This document shows positions 10,109-19,063 of a stretch of 64,000 nucleotides of DNA, piece after piece; positions within the stretch are counted from its first letter, which is position 1, and every line of letters begins with the position of its first letter. Source of the DNA: Peptococcaceae bacterium BICA1-7 (GTDB lineage Bacteria > Bacillota > Desulfotomaculia > Desulfotomaculales > Desulfocucumaceae); assembly GCA_000802095.1 (NCBI GenBank), contig JUEB01000024.1, forward strand, positions 124,001 to 188,000, in the 5' to 3' direction. The notes under the pieces are model-generated. The model searched no databases. It saw nothing but the letters and a program-made list of their open reading frames with translations, and had not been told where the DNA came from. The position numbers were made by a program, and so were the translations under genes.

Positions 10109-11242
10109 ATGATAGGATTCTCCATGACTGAAGAACAAATAGAATTGGTGGAGTTGGTGCGATCTTTATTGCGGGAGGAGATATATCCCACTGTTCTGAA
10201 GACGGATCAGAAAAACGATGAAATCTTTGACTGGAGCTATATCCGGGTGCTGGCCCGGCACAACCTCATAGCCCCTTTGATTCCAAAAGAATACGGCGGG
10301 CGGGGGCTTGATTTTGTAACCACCTCTCTGATCATCGAGGAAATAGCCGCGGTTTGTGCCGGGCTGGCAGCCTGTATGGTGGGGACTTTACACGGCCTCC
10401 TGCCTATTATACTTGCAGGCAGTGAAGATCAAAAGAGAAGGTTTCTTCCCCTGTTTGTGGAAAGAGAGGCGTCCCTGGCCTCTTTCGCCCTGACCGAGCC
10501 CAAGGGAGGCTCAGATATTGAACGGCTGGAGACCACCGCCCAGTTGCGGGACGGGTGTTATTACATACAGGGTATAAAGGATTATGTAATTAACGGAGCC
10601 GTTTCCAATTTTGTCACGGTATGCGCCAACGGCGGGAAAAACCGGCGGGCAGCCTGCCAGTTTTTTGTAGTGCCCCGGGAACAGGTTAAGGTAAATAAAA
10701 ACAGGAAAACCCTTGGGATCAGATATGCCAACACAGCCCAGCTGCACTTCCAAAATGCCTGCGTATCCAATAATAACCTGGTGGGGGATATTGACGGCGC
10801 ATACCTGCTTTTAAACCATACACTGGATCTGGGCCGGCCCCTGATCGGGGCTATTGAGGTGGGCATAGCGAGGGCCGCGTATGAACTGGTGCTGGCCTAT
10901 GCCCAGGAGAGGGAACAGTTTGGAAGGCCTATCTTTTCCAACCAGGGTGTATCCTTTCCACTGGTGCGCATGGCTACTTCCATCGATGCCGCGCGCCTGA
11001 TGGTCTGGAGAGCATGCTCGCTGATAGATCAGGAAGGAGATTACACCAAGGCGTCCTCTATGGCCAAACTATTTGCCAGCGAGGCCGGGCAGTCCGTTAC
11101 CGCCCGGGCCATAGATATAATGGGGGCCTTTGGTTACACCGAGGAAAGCCTGTTGAACGTCTATTTCAGGGACGCCAAAGTATGCAGCATAGTTGGGGGA
11201 ACAGACAACGTGCAGCAAATGATTATCGCATCGCTTTTGTAA
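10109..11242 (+). CDS. acyl-CoA dehydrogenase
   Basis: FAD-dependent acyl-CoA dehydrogenase of standard length (377 aa). It has the FAD/acyl motif FALTEPKGGSDIERL (~residues 131-145), the QFGRPIFSNQGVSFPLVRMA segment after the domain boundary, and the C-terminal DIMGAFGYTEES and IVGGTDNVQQMII typical of the family. The catalytic base lies in or near the VGGTDNVQ region. It has a GGAAAGGGGAG ribosome site and follows the XRE gene by 4 bp. It is probably the straight-chain partner of the larger dehydrogenase. Confidence 0.92.
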   Translation: MIGFSMTEEQIELVELVRSLLREEIYPTVLKTDQKNDEIFDWSYIRVLARHNLIAPLIPKEYGGRGLDFVTTSLIIEEIAAVCAGLAACMVGTLHGLLPIILAGSEDQKRRFLPLFVEREASLASFALTEPKGGSDIERLETTAQLRDGCYYIQGIKDYVINGAVSNFVTVCANGGKNRRAACQFFVVPREQVKVNKNRKTLGIRYANTAQLHFQNACVSNNNLVGDIDGAYLLLNHTLDLGRPLIGAIEVGIARAAYELVLAYAQEREQFGRPIFSNQGVSFPLVRMATSIDAARLMVWRACSLIDQEGDYTKASSMAKLFASEAGQSVTARAIDIMGAFGYTEESLLNVYFRDAKVCSIVGGTDNVQQMIIASLL

Positions 11243-11300
11243 AAAAGGTCCTTTTGAGCCAGGGACAAAGAGTGGTTTTGGGGACAGGCATTTTAATAAA

Positions 11301-11462
11301 CCACAGAGGGCACAGAGGACACAGAGGTTTTTATGCCCTGCTTGAATGCTTTGAAAGGTTTTTATAAAATGGATTGGAGAAAGAAACTTGCTTAATTTTC
11401 CACATAGGTTTCAGGCCTGCCTTTAGAGCAAATTCTCTGTGATCTCTGTGACCTCTGTGGCC
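11301..11462. repeat. CCACAGAGG palindromic repeat, copy B (full length)
   Basis: The left arm is CCACAGAGGGCACAGAGGAC plus ACAGAGG, and the right arm is the near complement ending CCTCTGTGGCC. The interior (GCTTGAATGCTTTGAAAGG, then ACATAGGTTTCAGGCCTG) matches the interior of copy E (59071-59238, opposite orientation). So arms and loop are both conserved. AATAAA stands on both sides, a possible target duplication. The rest of the 346-bp gap holds only the upstream region of the next gene. Confidence 0.88.
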
Positions 11463-11588
11463 AATAAAGGCCCGGGTTATTTCCATGGTTAGACAGGCAA
11501 AGTCCTTCCAGGTTTTGGGGAGGATTTTTGTATTTCAGGAAGAAGCAGTGATCAAAAGTCAAAAAAGTTTGTTCATCAAGGAGTAATA

Positions 11589-12650
11589 ATGAAAGTAAAG
11601 AATGATGTGCACGAGAGAAAACAAATACTTATCGAAATGACTGCAGGCTTCTGCGACAAAAAACTTGATAGCGAATACCGTGAGCTGTGCGAAAAGCTTA
11701 TCAGCAAGATGGCCAGAAAGAGGCAGGTCCCTTTTCTTGCCGGAAAGCTGGAACTCTGGGCGGCGGCGGTTGTTCATGCCCTGGGCTACATTAATTTCCT
11801 GTTTGAAAAGGACGCATATCCTTCTATTTCCAGGGATGACATTTGCGGATATTTTAAAACCTCAAAAAGCTCAACAGTGCAGAAATCAAAGCTAATCCGC
11901 GATATGTTTAAATTGTCCTACTTTGACCCGGAGTTTTCCACGGCCCAAACCGCCCGGAGCAATCCACTTTCTGATATGATCAATATTAACGGCCTTTTTG
12001 TGCCCCAGGCGCTGCTTAAATCCCTAAGCGGGACTGCTGTCACTGAAAAGGCTGAAAAGAAGGAAAGGCATTTGAGGCTGGTCGTTAACAAAAGCGCAGA
12101 CAGTGAAAAAAACCAAAAGGAAACAATGTACATTATAAAAGTTACCCTGAAAGACTGCCGGCCCCCGATCTGGCGTCGGTTCCAGATCTCCGGCAGCAGC
12201 ACACTGTACAAGCTGCACAGGGTGCTGCAGGTGGTTATGGGCTGGGAAAACAGCCACCTGTACCAGTTTTGTATTAAAAAGGTTTTTTATAGTGACCCGG
12301 ACCCGGGATATGGAATTGAAAACGCCAAAAAGATAAGGCTGGATCAGTTGGCCGGGGCCAGGGACTCATTTACCTATGAATACGACTTTGGCGACGGCTG
12401 GAATCACAGCATCCAGGTGGAAAAAGTGCTGCCCGCCCAGGAAAAGGAAGCCCCCCGGTGCCTGGCCGGCGCCAGGGCCTGCCCCCCGGAGGACTGCGGC
12501 GGCCCGTGGGGCTATGGAGAAATACTTGAGGCTATAAATGACCCTGAACATGGGGAAGATGAGATGCTGGAGTGGGTCGGGGAGGACTATGATCCGGAGG
12601 CCTTTGACCTGGATCAGGTGAACAGGGGGCTGAAAAGGCTGAAGTGCTAG
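11589..12650 (+). CDS. plasmid pRiA4b ORF-3-like protein with DUF6398-like N-terminus
   Basis: 353 aa in two parts. Residues ~1-125 resemble the DUF6398 region often fused to this family. Residues ~180-353 are the pRiA4b ORF-3 domain (IKVTLKDCRPPIWRRFQI, FTYEYDFGDGWNHSI, ACPPEDCGGPWGYGEIL). The biochemical role of the family is unknown; it is common on mobile DNA. The start (ATG after AAGGAGTAAT) looks sound. Part of its 3' end is repeated as a decayed copy at 13458-13546. Confidence 0.8.
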   Translation: MKVKNDVHERKQILIEMTAGFCDKKLDSEYRELCEKLISKMARKRQVPFLAGKLELWAAAVVHALGYINFLFEKDAYPSISRDDICGYFKTSKSSTVQKSKLIRDMFKLSYFDPEFSTAQTARSNPLSDMININGLFVPQALLKSLSGTAVTEKAEKKERHLRLVVNKSADSEKNQKETMYIIKVTLKDCRPPIWRRFQISGSSTLYKLHRVLQVVMGWENSHLYQFCIKKVFYSDPDPGYGIENAKKIRLDQLAGARDSFTYEYDFGDGWNHSIQVEKVLPAQEKEAPRCLAGARACPPEDCGGPWGYGEILEAINDPEHGEDEMLEWVGEDYDPEAFDLDQVNRGLKRLKC

Positions 12651-12706
12651 GTGGAGGCCGCAGAGGATAAATTAACTGTGCATGTCATTCTTGAGGGTCT
12701 TTTTTG

Positions 12707-12734
12707 AGCCACAGAGGGCACAGAGGACACAGAG
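12707..12734. repeat. CCACAGAGG repeat, half copy C
   Basis: A single arm (AGCCACAGAGGGCACAGAGG plus ACACAGAG) is preceded by the same ~50-nt leader as copies A and D (12660-12706). No matching right arm follows before the next gene. It lies inside the segment duplicated at 13458-13829. Confidence 0.75.
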
Positions 12735-12907
12735 AAAAACATAATAGGCACTACTATCAGGTCTGTATGGTGATTTTATAATTCGGGAAGTTATGCCGGT
12801 CGAAAGCCTAATGCCCAGCCGGGTATCATTGAATATCCGTAAAAAGTGCCTAAATTCCTAAAAGCTTAATGCTTGGTTAAGGTGCGAAAACAGAAGGAGG
12901 GCCAAAA

Positions 12908-13333
12908 GTGGAGTTGGGGAAAAGTTATGAGGAAATTTCGTTAGGAGATAAAGCCACTTTTACAAAAACTGTAACTGAGGCCGATGTGGTTATGTTTGCC
13001 GGTATATCCGGGGACTTTAATCCGGTACATATAAACAGTGAATACGCTAAAACAACTCAATTTAAAGAAAGAATCGCTCATGGACCTTTAACCCTTAGTC
13101 TGATAGCTCCGGTTATCGGAATGATTCTTCCCGGCCTGGGTTCAATATTGCTGGATATTCAGGCGCGTTTTCAATGCCCGGTAAGAATAGGGGATACAAT
13201 CACTGCAGAAGCTGAAGTGTCAGAAAAACTTGCTAAGAATAAATTTGTCAGGTTTAAGATTCGTTTCACCAATCAGGAAGGGGTTGAAGTGATCACAGGC
13301 AGTGTACTTGTGCTTCCACCTTCAAAAGATTGA
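12908..13333 (+). CDS. MaoC-like (R)-specific enoyl-CoA hydratase
   Basis: 141-aa hot-dog-fold hydratase of the PhaJ/MaoC type, adding water to enoyl-CoA. The signature GDFNPVH (35-41) contains the catalytic Asp36/His41 pair. The chain starts at GTG 12908 behind AGAAGGAGG. It stands alone between two copies of a duplicated segment and near the acyl-CoA dehydrogenases, so it may supply a hydration step for the same pathway. It could also be a dehydratase of the FabZ-related group, but the motif fits R-hydratases better. Confidence 0.88.
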   Translation: MELGKSYEEISLGDKATFTKTVTEADVVMFAGISGDFNPVHINSEYAKTTQFKERIAHGPLTLSLIAPVIGMILPGLGSILLDIQARFQCPVRIGDTITAEAEVSEKLAKNKFVRFKIRFTNQEGVEVITGSVLVLPPSKD

Positions 13334-13457
13334 ATGAAGTGGAGGAATGGAAAATTTTTTTCAGGCTTGCGTGCAAGTGGGGAGATAAAGTCTGCAAATA
13401 GCCAGGGAATGGTGACAAACATCCGCGAATATTTAATGCTTAGTTAACCAATTGACC

Positions 13458-13546
13458 TGGGGAAGATGAGGCCCTGGCCTGGGTCGAAGGGGACTATGAT
13501 CCAGAGGCGGATCAGGTGCAAGGGGCTGAGAAGGCTGAGGTGCTAG
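13458..13546 (+). pseudogene. decayed copy of the 3' end of the pRiA4b ORF-3-like gene
   Basis: Bases 13458-13546 (TGGGGAAGATGAG ... GTGCTAG) align with 12551-12650, the last codons of the upstream gene, with small deletions that break the frame. The stop codon and the 3' flank are also copied (see 13547-13829). It has no start and is not a gene. Confidence 0.75.
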
Positions 13547-13829
13547 GTTGGAGGCCGCAGAGGATAAAGTTAACTGTTCATGTCATCCTTGCGGGTCTTT
13601 TTTAGCCACAGAGGGCACAGAGATCACAGAGAAAAACATAATAGGCACTACTATCAGTTCTGTATGGAAATTTTACAATTTGATAGTTATGCCAGTCGAA
13701 AGCTCCAGTGCCTGGCCGGAGAAAGGGCCTGCCTGCCGGGCCGATCTTATTGGCTTTGGGGCGGAATAGTGATTGCTATTATTGAATATCTGTAAAAAGG
13801 GCTAAATTCCATATAACTTAATTACTGAG
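13547..13829. repeat. downstream half of a segmental duplication, with CCACAGAGG half copy D at 13604-13632
   Basis: The sequence after the decayed gene end tracks 12651-12863: GGAGGCCGCAGAGGATAAA, the CACAGAG arm, ACATAATAGGCACTACTATC, then ATTGAATATC-GTAAAAAG and CTAAATTCC. A piece at 13710-13738 (GTGCCTGGCCGG...GGGCCTGCC) instead resembles 12459-12487 inside the pRiA4b-like gene, so the copy is rearranged. The repeated bases can be read as short peptides but these are repeat artefacts. Confidence 0.75.
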
Positions 13830-14258
13830 AATCCCAGTGACCCCAGAGTTGACAAGGCACGAGGGGGATGTTTTTGCAGCGAAGCGGATGTTCCGAAGGT
13901 TATTATCTGACTCTTAGCGACAGAGCCGTACGGACCGCCGGGCCGGATGGACGCATCCGGCAGCCCTAACCGACGCATGACGCGGCGATGCAAATACATC
14001 CACCAGCCCCAAAGCGACCCTAATAAGCTGATTTATGTGCTCTAATGCCAATGATGTCAATTGACGGCCCCCAATATACATGTGGGGGAAAGTTGAGTTA
14101 ATAACTTAGTTAACCGGTACCAATTGGCCCTAGTAAAGCGGGAAGGCCTCAGCGCGATATACCTAGGGTTTTCCTAATGCGATTTCAATTACTTTCCGAT
14201 GTTAGCAATTTTCAAAACCCTGTGCATAGAACAGATGAGAGTATTATTGTACATTGTT
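13830..14258. other. non-coding gap at edge of accessory island
   Basis: No convincing gene. A tight hairpin with arms CCGGATG/CATCCGG and loop GACG stands at 13943-13960. A second, CCCCCA...TGGGGG (about 14070-14090), could end transcription of the leftward methyltransferase. A 65-codon leftward frame (13802-13999) has no recognisable domain and is not called. Confidence 0.5.
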
Positions 14259-15176
14259 CTATTTTACCACTGCACACGCAAAGTGCGCATGCTCGCATGC
14301 ATGATAAAAATCAGTACGTCCCATAAAGTGACGAACTTCGATATCCCACGGGCTTAAATCCTCTTCGAGACGTAAACCTAGACGGTCCAGTTCCGCAGCG
14401 AGCGTGGACGGCTCAAAGCCCGCTATCATAATCTCGCCCTTCTGCTGCGCAAACCCCAGCATTCCTTGCACGCGTGGAGCCGCTTTTTCAGGAACAAATG
14501 CTTCTTTATCCAAATAATCAAAAATAACCAAGCTGCCCGTAGGAGAGACTTTGGCGATGGTCTTCAACATTGCAAATACAACGTCTTGGGGCAAGTAATA
14601 GGAAACGCCCAGCCAGCTAAAAAAGGTCAACGCCTGTGGGTCATATGGCGAGCGTTTTAAGGCCTCTGAAAAGCTATCTTTAGTAAAATCTACCGGAACA
14701 AAGTGCAGTTGTTCAGGAATCTCCCAGCCCAACTCGGTAATCCTATTACGCTTGAAATCCTGTGTCGCCGGATGGTCAATCTCAAATATCTGAAGCTGCT
14801 CTACCAATTCCTTACGCCGAAACGCAAAGGTATCCATCCCTGCCCCGAGAATCACATACTGCCGCACTCCTTGTCTTACAGTCTTCTCAAGGATTTCTTC
14901 CGTATATTTTGCACGGCTGAGGGTGATAGGTGTGCCCGCTAAGGTTTGCATCAACCACGCCAAGGCGGTCGCTTGGTCAGGAAACACCGAAGTATATGCG
15001 GGGTTAAACGCTTTAATAATATTCATCATTTGTTGGCCTAAAGACGTACGTTCTTCCTCATTAAAAAAACCCCAGGCCAAAAAGTCATCAAATATTTTCG
15101 GTTCATCATGTGTAGCATGGTAAGCCCGAAAGTAGGTGGTCCACAAAGCCATACTACTAACTTGGTTCTCTTTCAT
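14259..15176 (-). CDS. SAM-dependent methyltransferase, LCMT/TIGR00027 family
   Basis: 305-aa class I methyltransferase of the leucine-carboxyl-methyltransferase-like group often linked to polyketide or lipid modification. It has the SAM-binding motif RQYVILGAGMDTFAFRR (~residues 104-120), the acidic ribose loop IFEIDHPATQ and TFFSWLGVSYYLPQ. AGGGAGGAT precedes the start. It is not in an operon, and it borders the decayed island. The substrate is unknown. Confidence 0.85.
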   Translation of the reverse strand: MKENQVSSMALWTTYFRAYHATHDEPKIFDDFLAWGFFNEEERTSLGQQMMNIIKAFNPAYTSVFPDQATALAWLMQTLAGTPITLSRAKYTEEILEKTVRQGVRQYVILGAGMDTFAFRRKELVEQLQIFEIDHPATQDFKRNRITELGWEIPEQLHFVPVDFTKDSFSEALKRSPYDPQALTFFSWLGVSYYLPQDVVFAMLKTIAKVSPTGSLVIFDYLDKEAFVPEKAAPRVQGMLGFAQQKGEIMIAGFEPSTLAAELDRLGLRLEEDLSPWDIEVRHFMGRTDFYHACEHAHFACAVVK

Positions 15177-15641
15177 TAAAACATCCTCCCTTAATACTCT
15201 TCAATTACCTTTAGATATCTTCATGTTTCTTAGAATTTCACTTTGTTTTCGGATAGCCCATCTCTTGTTATTTACATCAATGTGTAATATGGATGACGGT
15301 GTGTAACCTTACCCAAGACCGCGTCTTTTTTGTATTATGGCCAGTGGGATTCCACATCGTCTCCCGGCAGCAAACCTCCCATGTCTTCCTGGGTCTTCGC
15401 CCTAAATCCCTTCGTCCTGCCTATCCAAGAGGTGGAACGTCAGTCATGCTCCTAAACTGGGTCTATGCCCTCATGGTAAAATTCAACCTGACTGTCCCGG
15501 CTCCAGTTTTCAAAGTGCGTTCAAAGCCTGTGGATAATTGTTTGGGGTATTCACATCTTCGTCTGGACGGCTGCGGCGCTTTTCACCCTACGACGATATG
15601 CAATGTTGTTTACATCGTTTGTCAGAATGTCTCCAAATTCT

Positions 15642-16001
15642 TTATGCAGCTGCTTTCACGACTGTTGAATGATGGCAATCATGGAACAGCCCATGTCTCA
15701 ATCGCTTCCGCCCCCGGTGACTGATAGTGGTCTTTCCTTTGTGCTTGCCGGAGCTGTTCTCTACCAGGTTGCAACCGGCCAGTTTTTGTATCTGACTTGG
15801 GTGTTCAAACCTGCGGATATCACCAGTTTCACCGACAAAGGTGGCAGCCGTAACCAACCCCACTCCCTTGATCTGGTTTTGTACCTCTCTTTGCTGGATC
15901 AGCACATTACCATTGTATTGATGGGCGTCTCTTTTTTCAAAGGTCGTTTTCAATGATTTCAGGAATGCTCCACACATAATTCGTTTTTCGTTTTTAGCCA
16001 T
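15642..16001 (-). pseudogene. IS110-family transposase remnant
   Basis: The 119 residues match the C-terminal transposase_20 domain of IS110/IS116/IS902 elements (IKGVGLVTAATFVGETGDI, then FEHPSQIQKLAGCNL and KGKTTISHRGRKRLR). The N-terminal DEDD RuvC-like part is missing, and the 3' portion breaks up into stops in the next ~350 bases (to about 15290). It is a dead fragment. The stretch 15177-15641 holds only its scrambled continuation. Confidence 0.8.
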
Positions 16002-16091
16002 TTCGGTAGAAAGGAAGATTATTCCTGCGACTATCTTAAAGAAAAATTCGACAAGGGATCCCAGGGGGGGCAGGCCTGAAACCTTGACACT

Positions 16092-16330
16092 TTGTGTGAC
16101 TTTCTTATATTTTCCTCCACGCCTTCTTTCCCTCGGGCCAACATCTTGGATACTGCGGATTCAGTAATGATAATTACTTCTGCTAACTCACGTTTCTGGT
16201 ATATTCCTACAAAAGTATACCAGGATTCTCAAGTATTCAGGCCTGACCCCTTTGTCTCTGCACACAAGTACATCGATAACCTCCATTTTTACTCCTCTTC
16301 TGTGGGAGGAATTTTGCACAATTTAACAAA
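16092..16330 (-). pseudogene. possible REP/Y1 transposase C-terminal remnant
   Basis: Read leftward, one frame gives QKRELAEVIIITESAVSKML followed by ARGKEGVEEN, an HTH-like tail typical of REP-associated tyrosine transposases. An adjacent frame gives DKGVRPEYLRILVYF. The frames do not join and there is no catalytic region. The sequence AGGCCTGA with C-rich flank occurs twice (16072 and 16240). Confidence 0.3.
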
Positions 16331-16462
16331 GAATGCTTTCTCTAATTTTCTCGCCAGTTCGATGCTGCGTATGTTTTTTTCTTCCTGCGTGAGGGTCAGA
16401 TCGTTTCGCACTTACTCAATCTCTTTGATTGTTTTTCTGCGCAACTCTTCCAGTGGAAAACA

Positions 16463-16720
16463 TTTGATCTCGGAGAAAAATTAAAAGAATTACGCAAATA
16501 ACGAAATCTCAAGCAAGAAGAACTTGCTTTAATTCTAAATGTTGACAGAACTACTGTTTCCAATTGGGAAAGAGGAGAGAAAAAGCCAAGTATAGATATA
16601 CTTATAAAACTGCGCTCCATATATGGCCTTACTAAGGATGAAGTTGTAGGTTTAAAGAATGATAATCCCAAGAGTGATATTAATCTTTGCTCTTATATCA
16701 GATCCTGTTGTCAAATTGCT
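16463..16720 (+). pseudogene. XRE regulator with in-frame stop
   Basis: The frame reads FDLGEKLKELRK, then TAA at 16499-16501, then RNLKQEELALILNVDRTTVS and NWERGEKKPSIDILIKLRSI. This is an obvious HTH_3 domain interrupted between helices. The premature stop is a one-base change from GAA. A further frameshift separates it from VVKLLSEKTGIPPRTISAFI (16706-16795), which may be its tail. It is a dead regulator. Confidence 0.7.
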
Positions 16721-16901
16721 CTCTGAAAAAACCGGCATTCCCCCCAGAACAATCTCTGCATTTATAAGGGCATTAAAAACTGATCACGAAAAATAGAACC
16801 CACGCACCCCATAATCTGCAAGGGTAGCCGAAATCCAACCCCATAACCCCGGCCAATGTCAAAAAGGTCATCTTGATAATAAATACGTTGGAAGAGTTTA
16901 A

Positions 16902-16930
16902 AAAAGAAGGCTGAAAAATAGCCTTCTTTT
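16902..16930. terminator. bidirectional hairpin AAAAGAAGGCT/AGCCTTCTTTT
   Basis: An 11-bp perfect stem with a 7-nt loop and A/T tracts on both sides. The same stem core recurs at 35068-35096 downstream of the Ter block. Confidence 0.7.
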
Positions 16931-17263
16931 ATATTATAGCCGTCATTATACGAGGGACTATATCTGAATGGTCCCAATAACTTAATATCTCAACTTTCGC
17001 AGGACAAAAATTGACTTAAAACCTTGATATTCCTAAACTTTCTCTATGAAATAAAGAAAAACACCCCTAACTTTTGGTAAAATAGAATCACCACAAAACC
17101 ACTCCACCAAAGGCAGGCTGGGTCAGGTAAAATATGTTAATTTTGAAACAAAAATTGGAGAGTTAACATGCCAAGAGTCATTAGAGATAAGGGAGTTTTC
17201 TTGCCGGTTAGCGGAGCACCAGAATTCTCGTTTAATTTGCAATACTGTTTTTTGTGAAACCTA
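16931..17263. other. non-coding stretch, possible transposon end
   Basis: No intact gene. A short frame from ATG 17168 (MPRVIRDKGVFLPVSGAPEF...) runs 29 codons behind GGAGAGTTAAC and then stops. It has the look of the first codons of a truncated insertion-sequence gene, but I cannot name the family. Confidence 0.3.
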
Positions 17264-17313
17264 TTGACAAGTAAACGCACGTTGACTATAGTAATAGTGA
17301 ACGGCAGTTTACT
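17264..17313 (+). promoter_or_regulatory. promoter and overlapping dyad of the TetR gene
   Basis: TTGACA (17264-17269) and TATAGT (17287-17292) are 17 bp apart. Around them, an imperfect dyad runs from GTAAACgcacGTTgACT (17271) to AGTgAACggcaGTTTAC (ending 17312). Its arms frame the -10 box, the usual layout of a self-repressing TetR gene. Confidence 0.65.
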
Positions 17314-17332
17314 GCATGGGGAGGATTTTTAG

Positions 17333-17962
17333 ATGGCCGACACAAAAGAAAACATTTTGCATACTGCGCTTCGTTTGTTTGCGCGGGATGGATATGAGGC
17401 CGCTTCGGTCAGCGATATTGCCGGGGAGCTTGGCATGACAAAAGGGGCTTTATACAAGCACTATAAGAATAAGCGGGATATATTCGACAACATTGTGGAG
17501 CGTATGTATCAGATTGATGTTGAAAGAGCGAAAAAGTATGAAGTGCCGGAGGAAACATTTGATAAATCACCGTCCGCCTACCGCAATACTGCTGTGGATA
17601 AAATCAAGGTTTTCATCGAGGCGCAGTTTCATTTTTTGACGGAGGACGAATTTGCCAGTAATTTCCGAAAAATGTTGACTTTGGAGCAATACAGAAACCC
17701 GGAAATAACGGAACTGTATCAAAAATGCCTTGTAAGCGGGCCGGTCAGCTATATGGAAGATTTATTCCGTGAAATGATGGAACAAGGTATTTGGAACAAA
17801 AGCAACCCGAAACAGCTTGCGCTTGAGTTTTACGCGCCGTTTTATTTGTTGTTAAGCATTTCAGATACAACGTCTGACCAGAAAGAGGCCGCTAAGCTAT
17901 TAGCGGCGCACATTGAGCGGTTTATAGAAAAGAACTCCGCCCCACGGAAACAAAAGGAGTAA
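17333..17962 (+). CDS. TetR-family regulator
   Basis: 209 aa. The N-terminal HTH (ILHTALRLFARDGYEAASVS and DIAGELGMTKGALYKHYKNK, residues ~7-50) is textbook TetR_N; the C-terminal part is the ligand-binding region. It has GGGGAGG before the ATG and its own promoter with a dyad. It is followed by a broken GTPase fragment and an intact methyltransferase, which may be its regulon. Low local GC and the island setting suggest acquisition by transfer. Confidence 0.88.
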   Translation: MADTKENILHTALRLFARDGYEAASVSDIAGELGMTKGALYKHYKNKRDIFDNIVERMYQIDVERAKKYEVPEETFDKSPSAYRNTAVDKIKVFIEAQFHFLTEDEFASNFRKMLTLEQYRNPEITELYQKCLVSGPVSYMEDLFREMMEQGIWNKSNPKQLALEFYAPFYLLLSISDTTSDQKEAAKLLAAHIERFIEKNSAPRKQKE

Positions 17963-17993
17963 TTGGTGTGACACAAATTAACATGACCGCATT

Positions 17994-18070
17994 TGGTAAT
18001 CGACACGCCTGGTATGCGTGAACTTGGACTATGGAACGCCGCCGAGGGGTTAGACAAAAGGTATAATTAG
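17994..18070 (+). pseudogene. fragment of RsgA-type ribosome-associated GTPase
   Basis: One frame reads LVIDTPGMRELGLWNAAEGL then DKRYN and a stop. This is the G3 segment of RsgA/YjeQ GTPases (IDTPGMREL-LW). The rest of the gene is missing on both sides. The fragment lies in the 120-bp gap between tetR and the methyltransferase, so a GTPase gene of the same operon was probably deleted here. Confidence 0.65.
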
Positions 18071-18082
18071 AAGATAAGGAGT

Positions 18083-18856
18083 ATGACAATGGAAGAAATA
18101 ACAATCCACGAATTTGATTTTGCCCTCATCAATGAATTTTTCACAGAGCTTGAACGGCAGGGACCCGGCAGCCCCGAAGAAACCATCAGGGCATTAGGTT
18201 TTATCGGCAATCTTTCAAACAAAACAAAAATTGCCGATTTAGGCTGCGGCACAGGCGTTCAAACAATGGTTCTGGCACAAAATACAGAAGCAACCATCAC
18301 CGCCCTCGACCTTTACGCCGGCTCGATTGATAAACTTAACGCAACAGCCGGAAAACTTGGTTTGCAGAACAGGGTAAAAGGTATTGTCGGTTCAATGGAT
18401 AATTTGCCGTTTCAGAATGACGAATTTAATCTTATATGGTCTGAGGGGGCTATTGCCAATATAGGTTTTGAAAAAGGCTTGAATCACTGGAAGGGCTTCC
18501 TCAAAAAAGATGGTTATATTGCCGTAACATATGAGTCATGGTTTACAGATGAGCGCCCCGCTGAAATTGAGAAGTGGTGGTTGGACGCAGTTCCTGAAAT
18601 TGGCACAATAGGGTATAATATTTCCATCATGCAAAAAACAGGTTATATTCCTGTTGCCGCATTTACGCTGCCTGAAAATTGTTGGATAGACAATTATTTT
18701 ATTCCGCAAAAAGCAAGGCAAGAGGAATTCTTGAAAAAACATGCGGGAAATAAAACCGTTGAGGATATGATTGCATTTATGAGGCGTGAGGCAGACTTGT
18801 ATTCAAAATACAAACAGTATTATGGATATGTATTTTATATTGGGAAAAAGATGTAA
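18083..18856 (+). CDS. class I SAM-dependent methyltransferase
   Basis: 257 aa, methyltransferase_11/25 fold. It has motif [14 protein letters not shown] (~52-64), the acidic loop [14 protein letters not shown], motif [17 protein letters not shown] and a C-terminal aromatic-rich cap. AAGGAG precedes the ATG. It lies downstream of TetR and of an rsgA fragment, so it is likely co-transcribed. The substrate is unknown. The following 200 bp hold a short unassigned frame (18864-18983). Confidence 0.85.
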   Translation: MTMEEITIHEFDFALINEFFTELERQGPGSPEETIRALGFIGNLSNKTKIADLGCGTGVQTMVLAQNTEATITALDLYAGSIDKLNATAGKLGLQNRVKGIVGSMDNLPFQNDEFNLIWSEGAIANIGFEKGLNHWKGFLKKDGYIAVTYESWFTDERPAEIEKWWLDAVPEIGTIGYNISIMQKTGYIPVAAFTLPENCWIDNYFIPQKARQEEFLKKHAGNKTVEDMIAFMRREADLYSKYKQYYGYVFYIGKKM

Positions 18857-19063
18857 AATAATAATGGTTTACGCCGCTACTTCGTATACCAGACCAGAAA
18901 CTGCTTCGCCGCCATTTCCGCTGGAACGCATTGAAGAAATGACACGGCTTATGGACGGTGATGGAAGCACGACGCTTAGATAATTTTTCTGTCATGAGGA
19001 CATGTCGTTTCCTCCGCCCCCTTGACAGGGATTTTTGTTGGTGCAGTATCACCACTGGTTCTG

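Noticed and set aside
13548-13795. Open frames through the CACAGAG repeat (TEGTEITEK-like, HRGHRGHRG-like peptides)
   Set aside because: These are translations of the CCACAGAGG repeat and the duplicated tail; the same peptide patterns arise at every copy of the repeat, with no ribosome site.
13802-13999. Leftward 65-codon frame
   Set aside because: No ribosome site or recognisable domain; it spans the CCGGATG hairpin and looks like chance.
16092-16484. Rightward 130-codon frame
   Set aside because: No domain or ribosome site; it is antisense to a transposase remnant and runs into a stop-bearing XRE pseudogene.
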